Assembly: GCA_965220385.1 (NCBI GenBank)
Contig: OZ244825.1
Span: 1,674,001 to 1,738,000 of the forward strand
DNA from: PCPOR2b sp965220385
GTDB lineage: Bacteria > Poribacteria > WGA-4E > PCPOR2b
DNA length: 64,000 nucleotides
Direction of reading: 5' to 3'
Shown: piece by piece, positions 52,425 through 61,873 of the stretch
Layout: the number at the start of each line of letters is the position of its first letter
Position numbering within the stretch: position 1 is the first letter of the stretch
Notes under the pieces: model-generated
The model's database searches: none
What the model was told of the DNA's origin: nothing
Seen by the model: only the letters and a program-made list of their open reading frames with translations
Made by a program: the position numbers and the translations under genes

Positions 52425-53996
52425 ATGCAAAATCCTCGACTGATATACTATAACGACGCTCATCATTTCAACGCAAAGCGGATAGAACCGCCGGCTTCCA
52501 TTCATAAGCTACAATGGCCCGTTGATGAGGTGCTTGGTACCGGTGTGGATCTATTGGTGCTAGGTTTGGGCTATGCTGATGTCTATTTCCACAACAGTAA
52601 GGTGGGTCGCGTTGTGGGACAAATGAAAGAAGTATGGGAAAACTACATCGATTGGCGAATTATGCGGATGGTGGAGGAAGCCCAAAATATGGGCACCGAC
52701 CAAGTACGCGAGGTTATCAAGAGGGGCCGTGAGATGGGTTTGACCGTGTTCCCCTCCTTGAAATTGCAAGCAAGTTCACCGCCAGGAAGCGAACGGTGTG
52801 GGCTATTAAAATGGAACCACGGCGCAGAGGTGTGTATCGGAGAAGAGGGGAGAGCAGAATGGTGTTATGACTTCTCTCACGAGCTCGTGCGCCAAGACAA
52901 ATTAGCTGTGCTTAAAGAGATACTGGTAGATTACGAAGCCGACGGGATAGAGTTAGATTTTATGTTCGATTCATATTATTTCAAGCAGCCTGAAATAGAG
53001 GAGAACACCCCATTGATGAATCGCTTCATGGCTGAGATTCGGGAGATGGCAAACGCTATTGGAGCTCAGCAGGGCAGAGAAATCCCCATCATGGCGCGCG
53101 TTGACCTAATGGAAGAAAAAAATTTGGCGATGGGACTGGATGCAGCAGCATGGCTAAAGCAGGGAAGTATTGATTACGTGGTCGGGCAAGATCCCTATGT
53201 ACTGACGGATACGCAACCGAAGCCCCGATGGCTGCCGGATGCTGCCAACGCAGCTGGCGCTGCAGCGTACTATCGTCCACCCCGACGAGTTTACGATGAA
53301 CGGACAGGCTTGCCAAGTAGACAGATGTACAATGCCTTGGCGCAAACGCTAAATTGGGATGGGTGGGCAGGTATTTACGACGGCTACCTGTCCTGGCCCT
53401 TCAGTGAAAGGGAATATCAGATTCTACGAGAGGTCGCGTATCCGGAAGTCCACGCACGACGGAGCAAACGTTATCTCCTCCAGCCGCGAGAAGGCGAATT
53501 GGACAAACCCACAACTACCCCACAGCGCCAGCTACCCATACAACTTAGAGAAGGGGAAACAGTCGCAATCAATATCTGGGTTGCCGATGACATTGAAAGT
53601 GCCAGACAAGACGGAGAGATGCGCAAACCTATCCTCACCCTGCGCTTTTCTTTTTTCTGTATTGAAGACGATATTAAATTCCGTGTCAATGGAAAGCTGC
53701 TGCCTTGGGAGGAAGCGGAGATCACCGATGAACGGGCGTTGACCATCCCAGTAAAGCTAGCCGGTTCAATGAATGTTCAAGCACCGCTTGGTATGTCTGC
53801 TCACTGGTTTCGCTACAAGTTAGAACTGGCTGACCTCAAACGGGGCGAGAATATACTTGAAATTGAGACGAGGCATCTGACAAAGACCGCGGGCTTTACC
53901 CGTAGCCTCAACGGTGTTGAAATCCAGACACGCTACAAGGATTTTCTTCGTCCCGAAGGACTTGAGGTAGAACGAATCGCACCGTCCGGCGGTTAG
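52425..53996 (+). CDS. TIM-barrel protein resembling family-10-type glycoside hydrolases
   Basis: A 523-residue protein with no signal peptide. The first about 345 residues look like a TIM barrel: YYNDAHHFN, VREVIKRGREMGLTVFPSL, a putative catalytic-strand DGIELDFMFDSYYF and IDYVVGQDPYV. The last about 150 residues look like a beta-sandwich (EGETVAINIWVADDIE, ILEIETRHL). AGGAG precedes ATG 52425. I recognise the general shape of glycosyl-hydrolase-like proteins from catabolic clusters but not the exact family, so the substrate is unknown. Confidence 0.65.
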   Translation: MQNPRLIYYNDAHHFNAKRIEPPASIHKLQWPVDEVLGTGVDLLVLGLGYADVYFHNSKVGRVVGQMKEVWENYIDWRIMRMVEEAQNMGTDQVREVIKRGREMGLTVFPSLKLQASSPPGSERCGLLKWNHGAEVCIGEEGRAEWCYDFSHELVRQDKLAVLKEILVDYEADGIELDFMFDSYYFKQPEIEENTPLMNRFMAEIREMANAIGAQQGREIPIMARVDLMEEKNLAMGLDAAAWLKQGSIDYVVGQDPYVLTDTQPKPRWLPDAANAAGAAAYYRPPRRVYDERTGLPSRQMYNALAQTLNWDGWAGIYDGYLSWPFSEREYQILREVAYPEVHARRSKRYLLQPREGELDKPTTTPQRQLPIQLREGETVAINIWVADDIESARQDGEMRKPILTLRFSFFCIEDDIKFRVNGKLLPWEEAEITDERALTIPVKLAGSMNVQAPLGMSAHWFRYKLELADLKRGENILEIETRHLTKTAGFTRSLNGVEIQTRYKDFLRPEGLEVERIAPSGG

Positions 53997-54073
53997 CATT
54001 GTAATCCATTCGATTTTAGCATTAAATTCAAAACACTCAATACGGGTGAACACGTAGCGGAATACAAAAAACC

Positions 54074-54102
54074 TTGCATTTCAAATGATCGTATGGTATG
54101 TT
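54074..54102 (+). promoter_or_regulatory. Candidate promoter of rpmB
   Basis: TTGCAT (54074-54079) and TATGTT (54097-54102) are 17 bases apart, with the rpmB ribosome site about 25 bases further on. Both boxes are imperfect. Confidence 0.4.
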
Positions 54103-54138
54103 AAATAGGTTGCACTACGAAGAAAGGAGGTGGTTCAA

Positions 54139-54372
54139 TTGGCTCGAGTTTGCCATGTCTGCGGAAAAAAACCGATGGCCGGTAATAAGGTTGCTCGAAC
54201 TCGTGGGCAGATTAGCAAGCGCTCAAAACATAGGCAATTACCAAACCTACAACGGGTCCGTATCCAAGCGGAAAACGGAAGTCAACGGGTCCGCGTATGC
54301 ATGCGATGCCTACGTTCCGGCAGAATCATAAAATCGATTTCGGGTGGAGGACAGGTTGCCTACGGTAACTGA
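54139..54372 (+). CDS. rpmB: 50S ribosomal protein bL28
   Basis: A 77-residue ribosomal protein. It reads MARVCHVCGKKPMAGNKVAR, then RWLP-like RQLPNLQRVRI and RVCMRCLRSGRI, as in bL28. It has the two CxxC pairs of the zinc-binding form. The start is TTG 54139, placed 8 bases after a full AGGAGG; this reproduces the family's MARVC start. A GTG at 54130 overlaps the ribosome site. It stands alone, convergent with rel. Confidence 0.93.
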   Translation: MARVCHVCGKKPMAGNKVARTRGQISKRSKHRQLPNLQRVRIQAENGSQRVRVCMRCLRSGRIIKSISGGGQVAYGN

Positions 54373-54412
54373 GCGCTTAAAGCCGGTATGGGTAATGCTA
54401 AATTGTGACCAT

Positions 54413-56578
54413 TTATCTGTTCCGACGCTTTTCAGATGCAGGAGATGTAATCCGGGAGACGGTTCGCACTCCTTTCAGGTAACGGATTGACTCCATGATA
54501 GCCTCCAACTGTTCAATTCCATTCACTTCCAAAGTGAACTGATCGTGACCTGTTTCCTTATTGAACCTGTGAGAACCGATGTTATCGATATTGACCTTAT
54601 ACTGGGCAATTAAGGTAGTAATTTCCGCTAACATCCCGGGACGATTATCACATTCAACAGTAATCGGCGCAGGATACGTAAGATTCTCAACTGGTGTCCA
54701 GTCGATATCAACAATTCTTTCTGGTTCATTAATAATTCGAGGGCAGTCCGCCCTGTGAACCGAGATCCCGCGCCCCCGCGTGAGATAGCCTATGATCTCA
54801 TCGCCCGGTAAAGGATGGCAACACTTCATAATACGCGCCATATCAAGATCAATACCTTCAAGTTCGATTGATGGCGCGGATTGAGGAGGTCGTGTTGCCT
54901 GTTCTTTTTTCTCGGCAACAGGAGGTAGTTCGGGATTCAAAAGGTTGGCAATATGCGTTGCTGACTCTTTACCATTCCCAATTTGCCGAAAAAGTTCATC
55001 AATTAACGGCAATTGGGTTTTCTTTTTTGAAACGAGTTTTTCCGCCGCATCACGGAGCTCTACCGATCTGAGATAGTTCTTCAGGCTCAGTTGGCGCTGC
55101 CCCATCTCAAGTTCGAGTAGTCGTTTTCCCAGATCAATCGCCTGCGCACGATTTTGCTCGTTGAGCCACGACTGGATTTTATTGCGCGCCCTCGCCGTTT
55201 TAACCCATCGCAGCCAGTCGCGACTAGGTTGTCCATTCGGACGCGTCCGGATTTCTATCCTATCCCCATTTTGCAACCGATATTTGAAGGGGACTATGGC
55301 ACCATTAACCTCCGCACCGGCACAAGTCTGTCCAATGTCGGTGTGTATTTTGTACGCGAAGTCGATTGGCGTAGAGCCTGCTGGTAGGCTATGGAGATCC
55401 CCCTTGGGCGTAAAGACAAAAACCTCATCTGGAAACAACTCACCTTTCATAGAGCGGATAAACTGGAACGGATCTTTGAACTCTTGAATCTCCGCAAGCA
55501 TTTCTCTGAACCACGCAAAAATCCTTTCGTTATCTGTTTCCGACGGCATCCCTTCCTTGTATCGCCAATGAGCAGCGATTCCATATTCAGCAATCTGGTG
55601 CATTTCGTGGGTCCGAATCTGAATCTCTACAGGCTGCCCACGGTCTAAAATTGTCGTGTGTAAAGATCGATAGCCATTCGCCTTAGGAAGACCGATAAAA
55701 TCCTTAAACTGTTCAGGGATATGATTCCACTTATTATGCAGAATGCCAATCACTGCATAGCAGTCCCCCACACTATTGACCAACACACGAAGTCCAAACA
55801 GATCGCGAATCTGATCAAATGGAACGCCTCGCTGATGAATCTTCTGATAAATGCTGTAGATATGCTTGGGACGACCGTATACCCGCGCCTTAACCCCCAT
55901 TAGATCCAATTCCTGTTGTACGACATCCACCATCCACTTTGTATACGCCTCTCGTTCACCCAATTTTGCCGCAAGCAAATCTGCAACCTCTCTGTATTCG
56001 GAGGCGTGCAGGTACTTGAATGCCAAATCTTCAAGCCTACTCTTAATCCGCGCAATGCCCAATCGGTGGGCAAGTGGTGCGTACACCTCAAAAGTTTGCT
56101 TGGCAATGCGCTCTTGTTTATGCGGTGGCAGCGAGGAGAGCGTCTGCATATTGTGCAATCTATCCGCTAACTTAATCAGAATGACTCGCGTATCCTTCGC
56201 TGTGGCCAGAAGCAGCCGCAAGTAGTTTTCGGCTTGCCTCTGTTGAACCCCACCTTTGAATTTATACTTACTGATATTAGTCACACCCTCAACCAATTCA
56301 GTAATGGTTTCACCAAATTGATCTACAAGCTCGTCACGGGTAGCTGCCGTGTCTTCGAGCACGTCATGCAACAGCCCAGCACAGATCGTATCGGTATCCA
56401 ACTTCAGTTCAACTAATGTCTTAGCTGTCTCAAAACAGTGGGTAAAATACGCATCCCCAGATATCCGTTGTTGACCGTGATGACAAGCTTGGCTATATTC
56501 ATAGCTTCTTCGCAACAAATCACAATCCGCATCAGGATTATATGCCTGAATTTGGCGCACCAGATAGTTGACACTCAT
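54413..56578 (-). CDS. rel: Bifunctional (p)ppGpp synthetase/hydrolase
   Basis: A 721-residue RelA/SpoT homologue controlling the stringent response. The HD hydrolase domain includes DAYFTHCFETAK and AGLLHDVLEDT, so hydrolysis is likely active. The synthetase domain has GRPKHIYSIYQK and YRSLHTTIL. TGS (FVFTPKGDLHSLPAGSTPIDFAY) and zinc-finger-like and ACT domains follow. It overlaps the end of recJ by 41 bases, so translation is probably coupled. It is the last gene of that pair. Confidence 0.95.
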   Translation of the reverse strand: MSVNYLVRQIQAYNPDADCDLLRRSYEYSQACHHGQQRISGDAYFTHCFETAKTLVELKLDTDTICAGLLHDVLEDTAATRDELVDQFGETITELVEGVTNISKYKFKGGVQQRQAENYLRLLLATAKDTRVILIKLADRLHNMQTLSSLPPHKQERIAKQTFEVYAPLAHRLGIARIKSRLEDLAFKYLHASEYREVADLLAAKLGEREAYTKWMVDVVQQELDLMGVKARVYGRPKHIYSIYQKIHQRGVPFDQIRDLFGLRVLVNSVGDCYAVIGILHNKWNHIPEQFKDFIGLPKANGYRSLHTTILDRGQPVEIQIRTHEMHQIAEYGIAAHWRYKEGMPSETDNERIFAWFREMLAEIQEFKDPFQFIRSMKGELFPDEVFVFTPKGDLHSLPAGSTPIDFAYKIHTDIGQTCAGAEVNGAIVPFKYRLQNGDRIEIRTRPNGQPSRDWLRWVKTARARNKIQSWLNEQNRAQAIDLGKRLLELEMGQRQLSLKNYLRSVELRDAAEKLVSKKKTQLPLIDELFRQIGNGKESATHIANLLNPELPPVAEKKEQATRPPQSAPSIELEGIDLDMARIMKCCHPLPGDEIIGYLTRGRGISVHRADCPRIINEPERIVDIDWTPVENLTYPAPITVECDNRPGMLAEITTLIAQYKVNIDNIGSHRFNKETGHDQFTLEVNGIEQLEAIMESIRYLKGVRTVSRITSPASEKRRNR

Positions 56579-59117
56579 ACGACACTCTCTCCCAAATCTG
56601 TTTGATATTCTTCCGCAATTGAAAGTCCAAAAAAAGCAGGTTCGTTTGTTTCATCTGTTCCCCGTTCAGATAGATGTCGGAATCAGTGAGTTGGCGCTTC
56701 TCTGCCGGTGAAGGCAAGAGTTGGATGTTCTGTTCTGGGGAATTCGGATATTGCTTCAGCAGCTGCAATTCTTCAAAGATTGAAAGGCCATTGGTAACAG
56801 CTTCCGCCGGGATAGAACCGGTCTGTGCAGCCTGTAGGACACTTGCAAGAGTGAGTCTGCCCTGATTGTCACCGTTCATTGTATGTAGGCATTTGTAAAG
56901 CTCCCGTAGGGTCTGCTCACTCGGAGATTGGCGAACGATGCCTTCCTCCATCCATTCAACATCCTTGGGTTGATAGATAAGATGGATGTATGTTGGCTCA
57001 AGATCTTTGAACGCAGGTTGGCACCGATCAAAGAACGTTATTTGTTGAGGGGTTGGATGACAAAAGACTAAGTGCCGGATATGCGGCAGATCGACCAATG
57101 TACAACTCGAAGCGATCGCAAATAATTCGCCGTGTGCCAATTTATCTGTGACCTGAGTCTTGTCCGCGTCAGACATATCGGCTTCACAGCGTCCAATCCT
57201 TTCCGTGGTGCTAAGCAGCTCGAAAAGTTGGTCCAACGCTCTGTCGTCGCGTACATATAGCAACGTCGGTTCCTCCCGTTTTAGGAGCTTGCACAAGTAA
57301 TCTTGCTTGCTCTCAAGGGCCCTGCGGTCAATAAATTTTGCAGGACTCTCGTCTTCCTCGGTAGGGAACATCGTTACAACAGTGTTTCGATCGAGGGTGT
57401 GGATGTGTAAATCTTCGATCTTTAGTTGAACAGTGCGGCTATTATTCCACTCGTTAATCTCTGGCTCAAAAGCCAAGTCTAATCGAATATTCTTATTTCT
57501 CAACGCGATGAGGTGATCCGACATGTTCCAACCGAGTGCTGCAAGCGTTTGCCCTCCGTCGGTCACGAATAGTTTGAGGTGGTTCCCATCTTTTCCTATT
57601 ATGCTGGGCGGCTTGGAGAGTCGAAGATTGTGCATCGCAAGGCGTGGCGGCACATTCTCTTCACCGAACGGTTCCAGTTGTTGCAATCCCTCTATAGCTT
57701 GTAATGTCAGATAAGAAGACTGCACCTCAAGATCAACTCTTAACTTCGGAATCAGGTCTTCATCAGTAAGATGTTCGCAGGCATATTCGTTGAATCGGAG
57801 AGCGAACTCCTCGATGTTCTTCGTTTTGACTGTTAACCCCGCCGCCCGCGCATGACCACCATGTTTCACCAATAACTCGTCACATGCGTTTAAGCTGTCG
57901 GCAAGATTCATACCCTCAATACACCGTCCCGAACCGTGGGCTTCGTCGCCTTCAACTGCCAGCACAAAAACCGGGCGATAATAACGATTGAGGATCCGTG
58001 ATGCAACGATTCCAACAACTCCCCGATGCCACCCTTCATCAGCAACAACCAATCCATTCTTCTGGTTATGATCATTATTCTTTTCAATCGTAGCGATTGC
58101 TTCGTCCCGAATTCTGTTTTCCACTTCCCGGCGCTCCAGATTGGAAGCATCAAGTTCCTCAGCAAGTGGTATTGCTTCCTCATAGGATTCTGCTGTCAGT
58201 AGTTTAACTACCTGGTCCGCGGTGTTCATCCGTCCTGCCGCGTTAATTCGGGGTCCTAAAACAAACGATAATGTATATCCAACAATCGGTTTGTTATCGT
58301 GATAGTTTGCCACATCACAGAGTGCCTTGATTCCCGGTCGTTCGCGTTTATTGATTTCTGCTAAACCAAGACTCGTAAGGACTCGGTTTTCTCCTGTTAG
58401 CGGGGCAATGTCTACAACCGTACCGAGTGTCACAAGGTCCAGTTGGGACTGTAAGAACGGATCCAGATCGCCACCACCCATCACCGCATGCGCTAACTTG
58501 AAAGCCAGCCCGACCCCCGCAAGTCCATCGAAGGGATATTCACTTTCGGGCATTTTAGGTGTGATGATCCCGGTCGCCGGAGGCAGTGCGTCGGGGCGTG
58601 GTTGATGATGGTCAGTGATAATTACGTCTATACCAAGGTTGTTAGCAAACTCAACCTCATCAATCGACGTGATGCCACAATCAACGGTAATCAGTAAATC
58701 GCAGCCACTTTCCCTTAAGGTCTGGACAGCTTTCTTATTGAGACCATACCCTTCCCCAAAGCGATCAGGGATATATGGGCTCACCGGAAAGTCAAGGTGC
58801 TGAAACGTATTAATTAGGAGCGAGGCGGCTGTCGTGCCATCCGCATCATAGTCGCCAAAGATCCATACCTGTTCGCCATGCTTCATCGCTAAACGGATAC
58901 GCTCAACCACCTGCTCCATCCCGTGTAGTAGAAACGGCGAATGCAGCTGATCGGGTGTTGGATACAAATACGCATGCGCTGCATCTTCCGTTTCAATTCC
59001 CCGATTGACGAGAAGATGTGCCATCAACGGTGAAATCCCAAGCCTTACCGCCAACCGAGAACTTTTCTCAATGTCGGGTATCGCAGATTCCCAGATTTTT
59101 CGTTGACCTTCTTTCAT
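56538..59117 (-). CDS. recJ: Single-stranded-DNA-specific exonuclease RecJ
   Basis: An 859-residue DHH-family 5'-3' exonuclease used in recombination and base-excision repair. Motif I is FGDYDADGTTAASLL, the DHH motif is TDHHQPRPDALPP and the DHHA1 part has GSGRCIEGMNL and GGHARAAG. About 300 extra C-terminal residues follow, longer than the about 577-residue E. coli enzyme but comparable with long RecJ forms of other phyla. Upstream of rel with a 41-base overlap. Confidence 0.95.
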   Translation of the reverse strand: MKEGQRKIWESAIPDIEKSSRLAVRLGISPLMAHLLVNRGIETEDAAHAYLYPTPDQLHSPFLLHGMEQVVERIRLAMKHGEQVWIFGDYDADGTTAASLLINTFQHLDFPVSPYIPDRFGEGYGLNKKAVQTLRESGCDLLITVDCGITSIDEVEFANNLGIDVIITDHHQPRPDALPPATGIITPKMPESEYPFDGLAGVGLAFKLAHAVMGGGDLDPFLQSQLDLVTLGTVVDIAPLTGENRVLTSLGLAEINKRERPGIKALCDVANYHDNKPIVGYTLSFVLGPRINAAGRMNTADQVVKLLTAESYEEAIPLAEELDASNLERREVENRIRDEAIATIEKNNDHNQKNGLVVADEGWHRGVVGIVASRILNRYYRPVFVLAVEGDEAHGSGRCIEGMNLADSLNACDELLVKHGGHARAAGLTVKTKNIEEFALRFNEYACEHLTDEDLIPKLRVDLEVQSSYLTLQAIEGLQQLEPFGEENVPPRLAMHNLRLSKPPSIIGKDGNHLKLFVTDGGQTLAALGWNMSDHLIALRNKNIRLDLAFEPEINEWNNSRTVQLKIEDLHIHTLDRNTVVTMFPTEEDESPAKFIDRRALESKQDYLCKLLKREEPTLLYVRDDRALDQLFELLSTTERIGRCEADMSDADKTQVTDKLAHGELFAIASSCTLVDLPHIRHLVFCHPTPQQITFFDRCQPAFKDLEPTYIHLIYQPKDVEWMEEGIVRQSPSEQTLRELYKCLHTMNGDNQGRLTLASVLQAAQTGSIPAEAVTNGLSIFEELQLLKQYPNSPEQNIQLLPSPAEKRQLTDSDIYLNGEQMKQTNLLFLDFQLRKNIKQIWERVSYECQLSGAPNSGI

Positions 59118-59308
59118 GGTAGATATAATCCATATCTCGGTTGAGTGCCTTGCGCTCTAAGTTTCATTGACCTAACTGTTGCCAACACACATTTGCTATA
59201 TTATCATGACTCGGTTTTCTGGTCAAGAGATGATTGAGACTGAAAGAGTCGCAAAGAGAAGCCTTTGACTTTATAGACGTGTCATAAATACTATTCAATA
59301 ATATCTCT

Positions 59309-60331
59309 TCAAAAATCGTAAACAACGCTAAATCGGTGGCTACCCGATGTGTCACGTATCCCGCCGATAGGAAAAAGGAACCCATAGTCAATTCGCAAGC
59401 TTCTGAATGGACGGTAACCGCCACCGAGCGTCAAGTTTGTCCCCCACGCTAAATTTTCTAATCGAAATCCGCCGCGGAGTGTCAAACTTTCCTCGTAGAA
59501 CTGGGACTCGATGCCAACTTTGACATTGACCTCACTCTCTCTGAAAACGAGATCCATGCCCCATGTGGAGTTTTTGGTAATAATACCAATTCCAAGCATT
59601 ACCTGACGCGCAAGCCTTTCTGGGGTGACTGAATCGGAGGAGGCGATATTCGGTGTGTTGAGATTCTGGATGGAGAGGGCAATTGGAATGTTTGGCGATG
59701 GCCGGAAGATCATGCCAACATCCAGAGCTAACCGACTGCGCCCTCGTAGGTCTTCTACAACCAAGCCGTCTGCCCCGATTGTAGGAGCTGTGTCCCAATT
59801 TAACAACTTAACCGCGCTCCCGAAGGAGATGCGGCGTTTGCTTTCCGTTCCTAAATCGTAACTTCTGCTTAACCCGATGAGGAGGTAATCCTCTGAATAT
59901 AAATTTGCGGCATCCAGCCGTTTCCACAGGAAACCTATGGCACCACGGGTTGGTTGGGAATAGGCATAGCTTACCAAGTTCTGTGTAATCGAGGTGTCAT
60001 CGCTCAGTCCGACATGTAATCTCGCTGTCGTTGCCGATACTTGTTGTGCAGATTGACCCGACTCTGGATCGCGCCGGAGGTTCGCAATTGATGCGGGGTT
60101 CACCAACAACCCGTCTGATTCATTCGCAATGGCGGCATACGCCCCACCCATTGCGAAAGCGCGTGCGCCGATAAACCCATCTTCAAAAGCTGCATGCGTC
60201 AGCACGGGGAATTGTGCGACACTAACCCAAGTCAGCAGCAGAAAAAGTAGTGACCGAACGAAAACAAAAGTAGAATCAGATGGGAGGAGCAGGCAACGGA
60301 AGGTTAAGACGTTGGAGTGGGAAAAAGGCAT
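59309..60331 (-). CDS. PorV/UPF0164-like outer-membrane beta-barrel protein
   Basis: A 340-residue exported protein. The hydrophobic signal (VRSLLFLLLTWVSVAQF, ending LTHA) is followed by GARAFAMGGAYAAIANESDGLLVNPASIANL, the hallmark start of PorV/PorQ and related FadL-like barrels. Alternating strands follow and the chain ends VVYDF. The frame stays open far upstream into the response regulator, so the start is uncertain; ATG 60331 removes the overlap, while ATG 60418 would overlap the regulator stop (ATGAATAA). A role in surface export of proteins with FlgD-like tails, such as the protease at 11404, is inferred. Confidence 0.75.
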   Translation of the reverse strand: MPFSHSNVLTFRCLLLPSDSTFVFVRSLLFLLLTWVSVAQFPVLTHAAFEDGFIGARAFAMGGAYAAIANESDGLLVNPASIANLRRDPESGQSAQQVSATTARLHVGLSDDTSITQNLVSYAYSQPTRGAIGFLWKRLDAANLYSEDYLLIGLSRSYDLGTESKRRISFGSAVKLLNWDTAPTIGADGLVVEDLRGRSRLALDVGMIFRPSPNIPIALSIQNLNTPNIASSDSVTPERLARQVMLGIGIITKNSTWGMDLVFRESEVNVKVGIESQFYEESLTLRGGFRLENLAWGTNLTLGGGYRPFRSLRIDYGFLFPIGGIRDTSGSHRFSVVYDF

Positions 60332-60410
60332 TATCGGGTGATTCAGCCCCCCAAAAGTGATGAACAACCAGCCCCTACGTCTGGTTCCATGCCTCTTACC
60401 AGCCAAGAAA

Positions 60411-61109
60411 TTATTCATCGGAAAATTTATAACCAACTCCCCAGACAGTTTTGATGTACTGCGGTTGGCTTGCATCTGTCTCGATTTGTTCCCGCAGTCG
60501 CCGGACATGTACATCCACGGTACGAGTGCCAACGAAGCTATCTTTGCCCCAGACAAACTCAAGCAAGTGGTCCCGCGAATAAACACGACCGGGGCTTCGC
60601 ATCAGGAATGCCAAGAGATCAAACTCTTTCATCGTAAGTTCCAGCAGCCGGTTTCCGATGGTTGCCCTGCGCCGTTCTGCATCAATAGAAAGATCTCTGT
60701 ATTTCAGCGTCGGCGATTGGTTACGGGGTTGATAATCTTGGCGATAAGATCTACGTAAGATTGCTTTGACTCGTGCTATCAACTCACGAGGATTGAACGG
60801 CTTGGGGATGTAATCGTCTGCGCCTATCTCCAGTCCAACAATCTTATCCACATCCCTGTCTTTTGCCGTGAGCATCAAAATCGGAATAGTAGATTCTGCT
60901 CGTATCTGCTTGCAGACCTCAAAGCCGTCCATTCCCGGTAACATTATATCAAGGACAACTAAGTCAGGGTGAGCTTGTCGTACTTTCTCAAGTGCTTCAA
61001 TTCCGTCATAAGCTTTAATAACATCATATCCCTCGGCTGCTAAGTAATCACCAATGAAATCAACGATATCTATTTCATCATCAACAACGAGGATTTTAAA
61101 ACTTTTCAT
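60411..61109 (-). CDS. OmpR/PhoB-family response regulator
   Basis: A 232-residue two-domain regulator. Receiver domain: acidic D10-D11, phospho-acceptor D54 in VVLDIMLPG, T81 and K103 in IPKPF. Winged-helix DNA-binding domain: LTMKEFDLLAFLMRSPGRVYSRDHLL and RTVDVHVRRLREQIE. ATG 61109 is preceded by AGGT at 8 bases; ATG 61130 would add 7 residues. No histidine kinase is beside it, so it is an orphan here. Its targets are unknown; the long intergenic stretch toward the nitrite reductase is one candidate. Confidence 0.93.
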   Translation of the reverse strand: MKSFKILVVDDEIDIVDFIGDYLAAEGYDVIKAYDGIEALEKVRQAHPDLVVLDIMLPGMDGFEVCKQIRAESTIPILMLTAKDRDVDKIVGLEIGADDYIPKPFNPRELIARVKAILRRSYRQDYQPRNQSPTLKYRDLSIDAERRRATIGNRLLELTMKEFDLLAFLMRSPGRVYSRDHLLEFVWGKDSFVGTRTVDVHVRRLREQIETDASQPQYIKTVWGVGYKFSDE

Positions 61110-61513
61110 TAGGGTTACCTGCCGTAGCATAGTCTATAGATTCAAAGTATCCCGTGCTGAGGTGGAAAGCATACTTTGGCGAAATCGGTCCCGTTTAAAA
61201 CTCACATGCTGCGGTTCATAGTCGGACGATCCGTCCGGTGTCAAGCTCCACACTAAATTTTTCCATAACAGACGCACAGTAGAGGGTGAGGTTTAGACAT
61301 CTTATGTCGGCTAACCTCTCTTAATAGAATGGGGAGTTAGGCAGTTAAAATGCGTCGCCGGCAGATCCTACAGCGCCCTAATATTATACCTAATTGCGCG
61401 ACGCCAATTTTCTCCACGCCCCGGTTGGAATTATTATACTTTATGTCCAAGTCCCTGTCAAATAGCGTGCCTCTGAGGGATCGCTTCGGACATGCAGAGG
61501 CAGGCAAATTTCT

Positions 61514-61542
61514 TTGTCAAAGTCATAAAAGTAAGATATAAT
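61514..61542 (+). promoter_or_regulatory. Promoter 1 facing the nitrite/sulfite reductase
   Basis: TTGTCA (61514-61519) and perfect TATAAT (61537-61542) are spaced 17 bases. A transcript from here would have about 325 leader bases before the reductase. Confidence 0.6.
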
Positions 61543-61620
61543 CATACATACTACGGCAGAAACAAGGCCGCACCAACTCAATTGAACCCTAAATTTCTTG
61601 TCGAACATAAGCATAAGTAC

Positions 61621-61649
61621 TTGATGTATGTTTTCTTTTTTGTTATAAT
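61621..61649 (+). promoter_or_regulatory. Promoter 2 facing the nitrite/sulfite reductase
   Basis: TTGATG (61621-61626) and perfect TATAAT (61644-61649) are spaced 17 bases. The start would be near 61656, inside the palindrome at 61655-61670. Confidence 0.6.
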
Positions 61650-61654
61650 ATAGA

Positions 61655-61670
61655 CTTACAACTTTGTAAG
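61655..61670. promoter_or_regulatory. Palindrome at the promoter 2 start site, possible operator
   Basis: CTTACAA and TTGTAAG are exact inverted arms around CT. The position over the predicted +1 suits a repressor, but I could not match it to a known regulator box. Confidence 0.45.
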
Positions 61671-61873
61671 AAAAAGCGCACCAACCAGTGTCTTTATGCC
61701 TCAGACGTAAAAATGAGCAGAAAATGTGTCCTATTGGACCATCGCAACTTAATCTGTAGCAACCTACCAAAGTACTAGCATTGATAAACGCACAATAGAT
61801 TAAAATATCGAACCCCATTAGGAATAATGTTGATTGTACTAACCCTTCAACTCCAATTTGGAAGGAGCCAATA

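Larger units (their letters stand above)
61110..61873. other. Long regulatory region between the response regulator and nitrite/sulfite reductase genes
   Basis: No supported protein gene. A minus-strand open frame at 61441-61818 is rich in Cys and low-complexity sequence, lacks a family and covers both promoters. The region contains two sigma-70-like promoters facing right, a 16-bp palindrome at the second, and CGGAC/GTCCG near 61223-61237. A long leader or a small RNA is possible. Confidence 0.55.

Noticed and set aside
61441..61818. Minus-strand 125-codon open frame
   Set aside because: Cys-rich, biased composition, no family resemblance, no ribosome site, and it covers two good promoters of the opposite strand.
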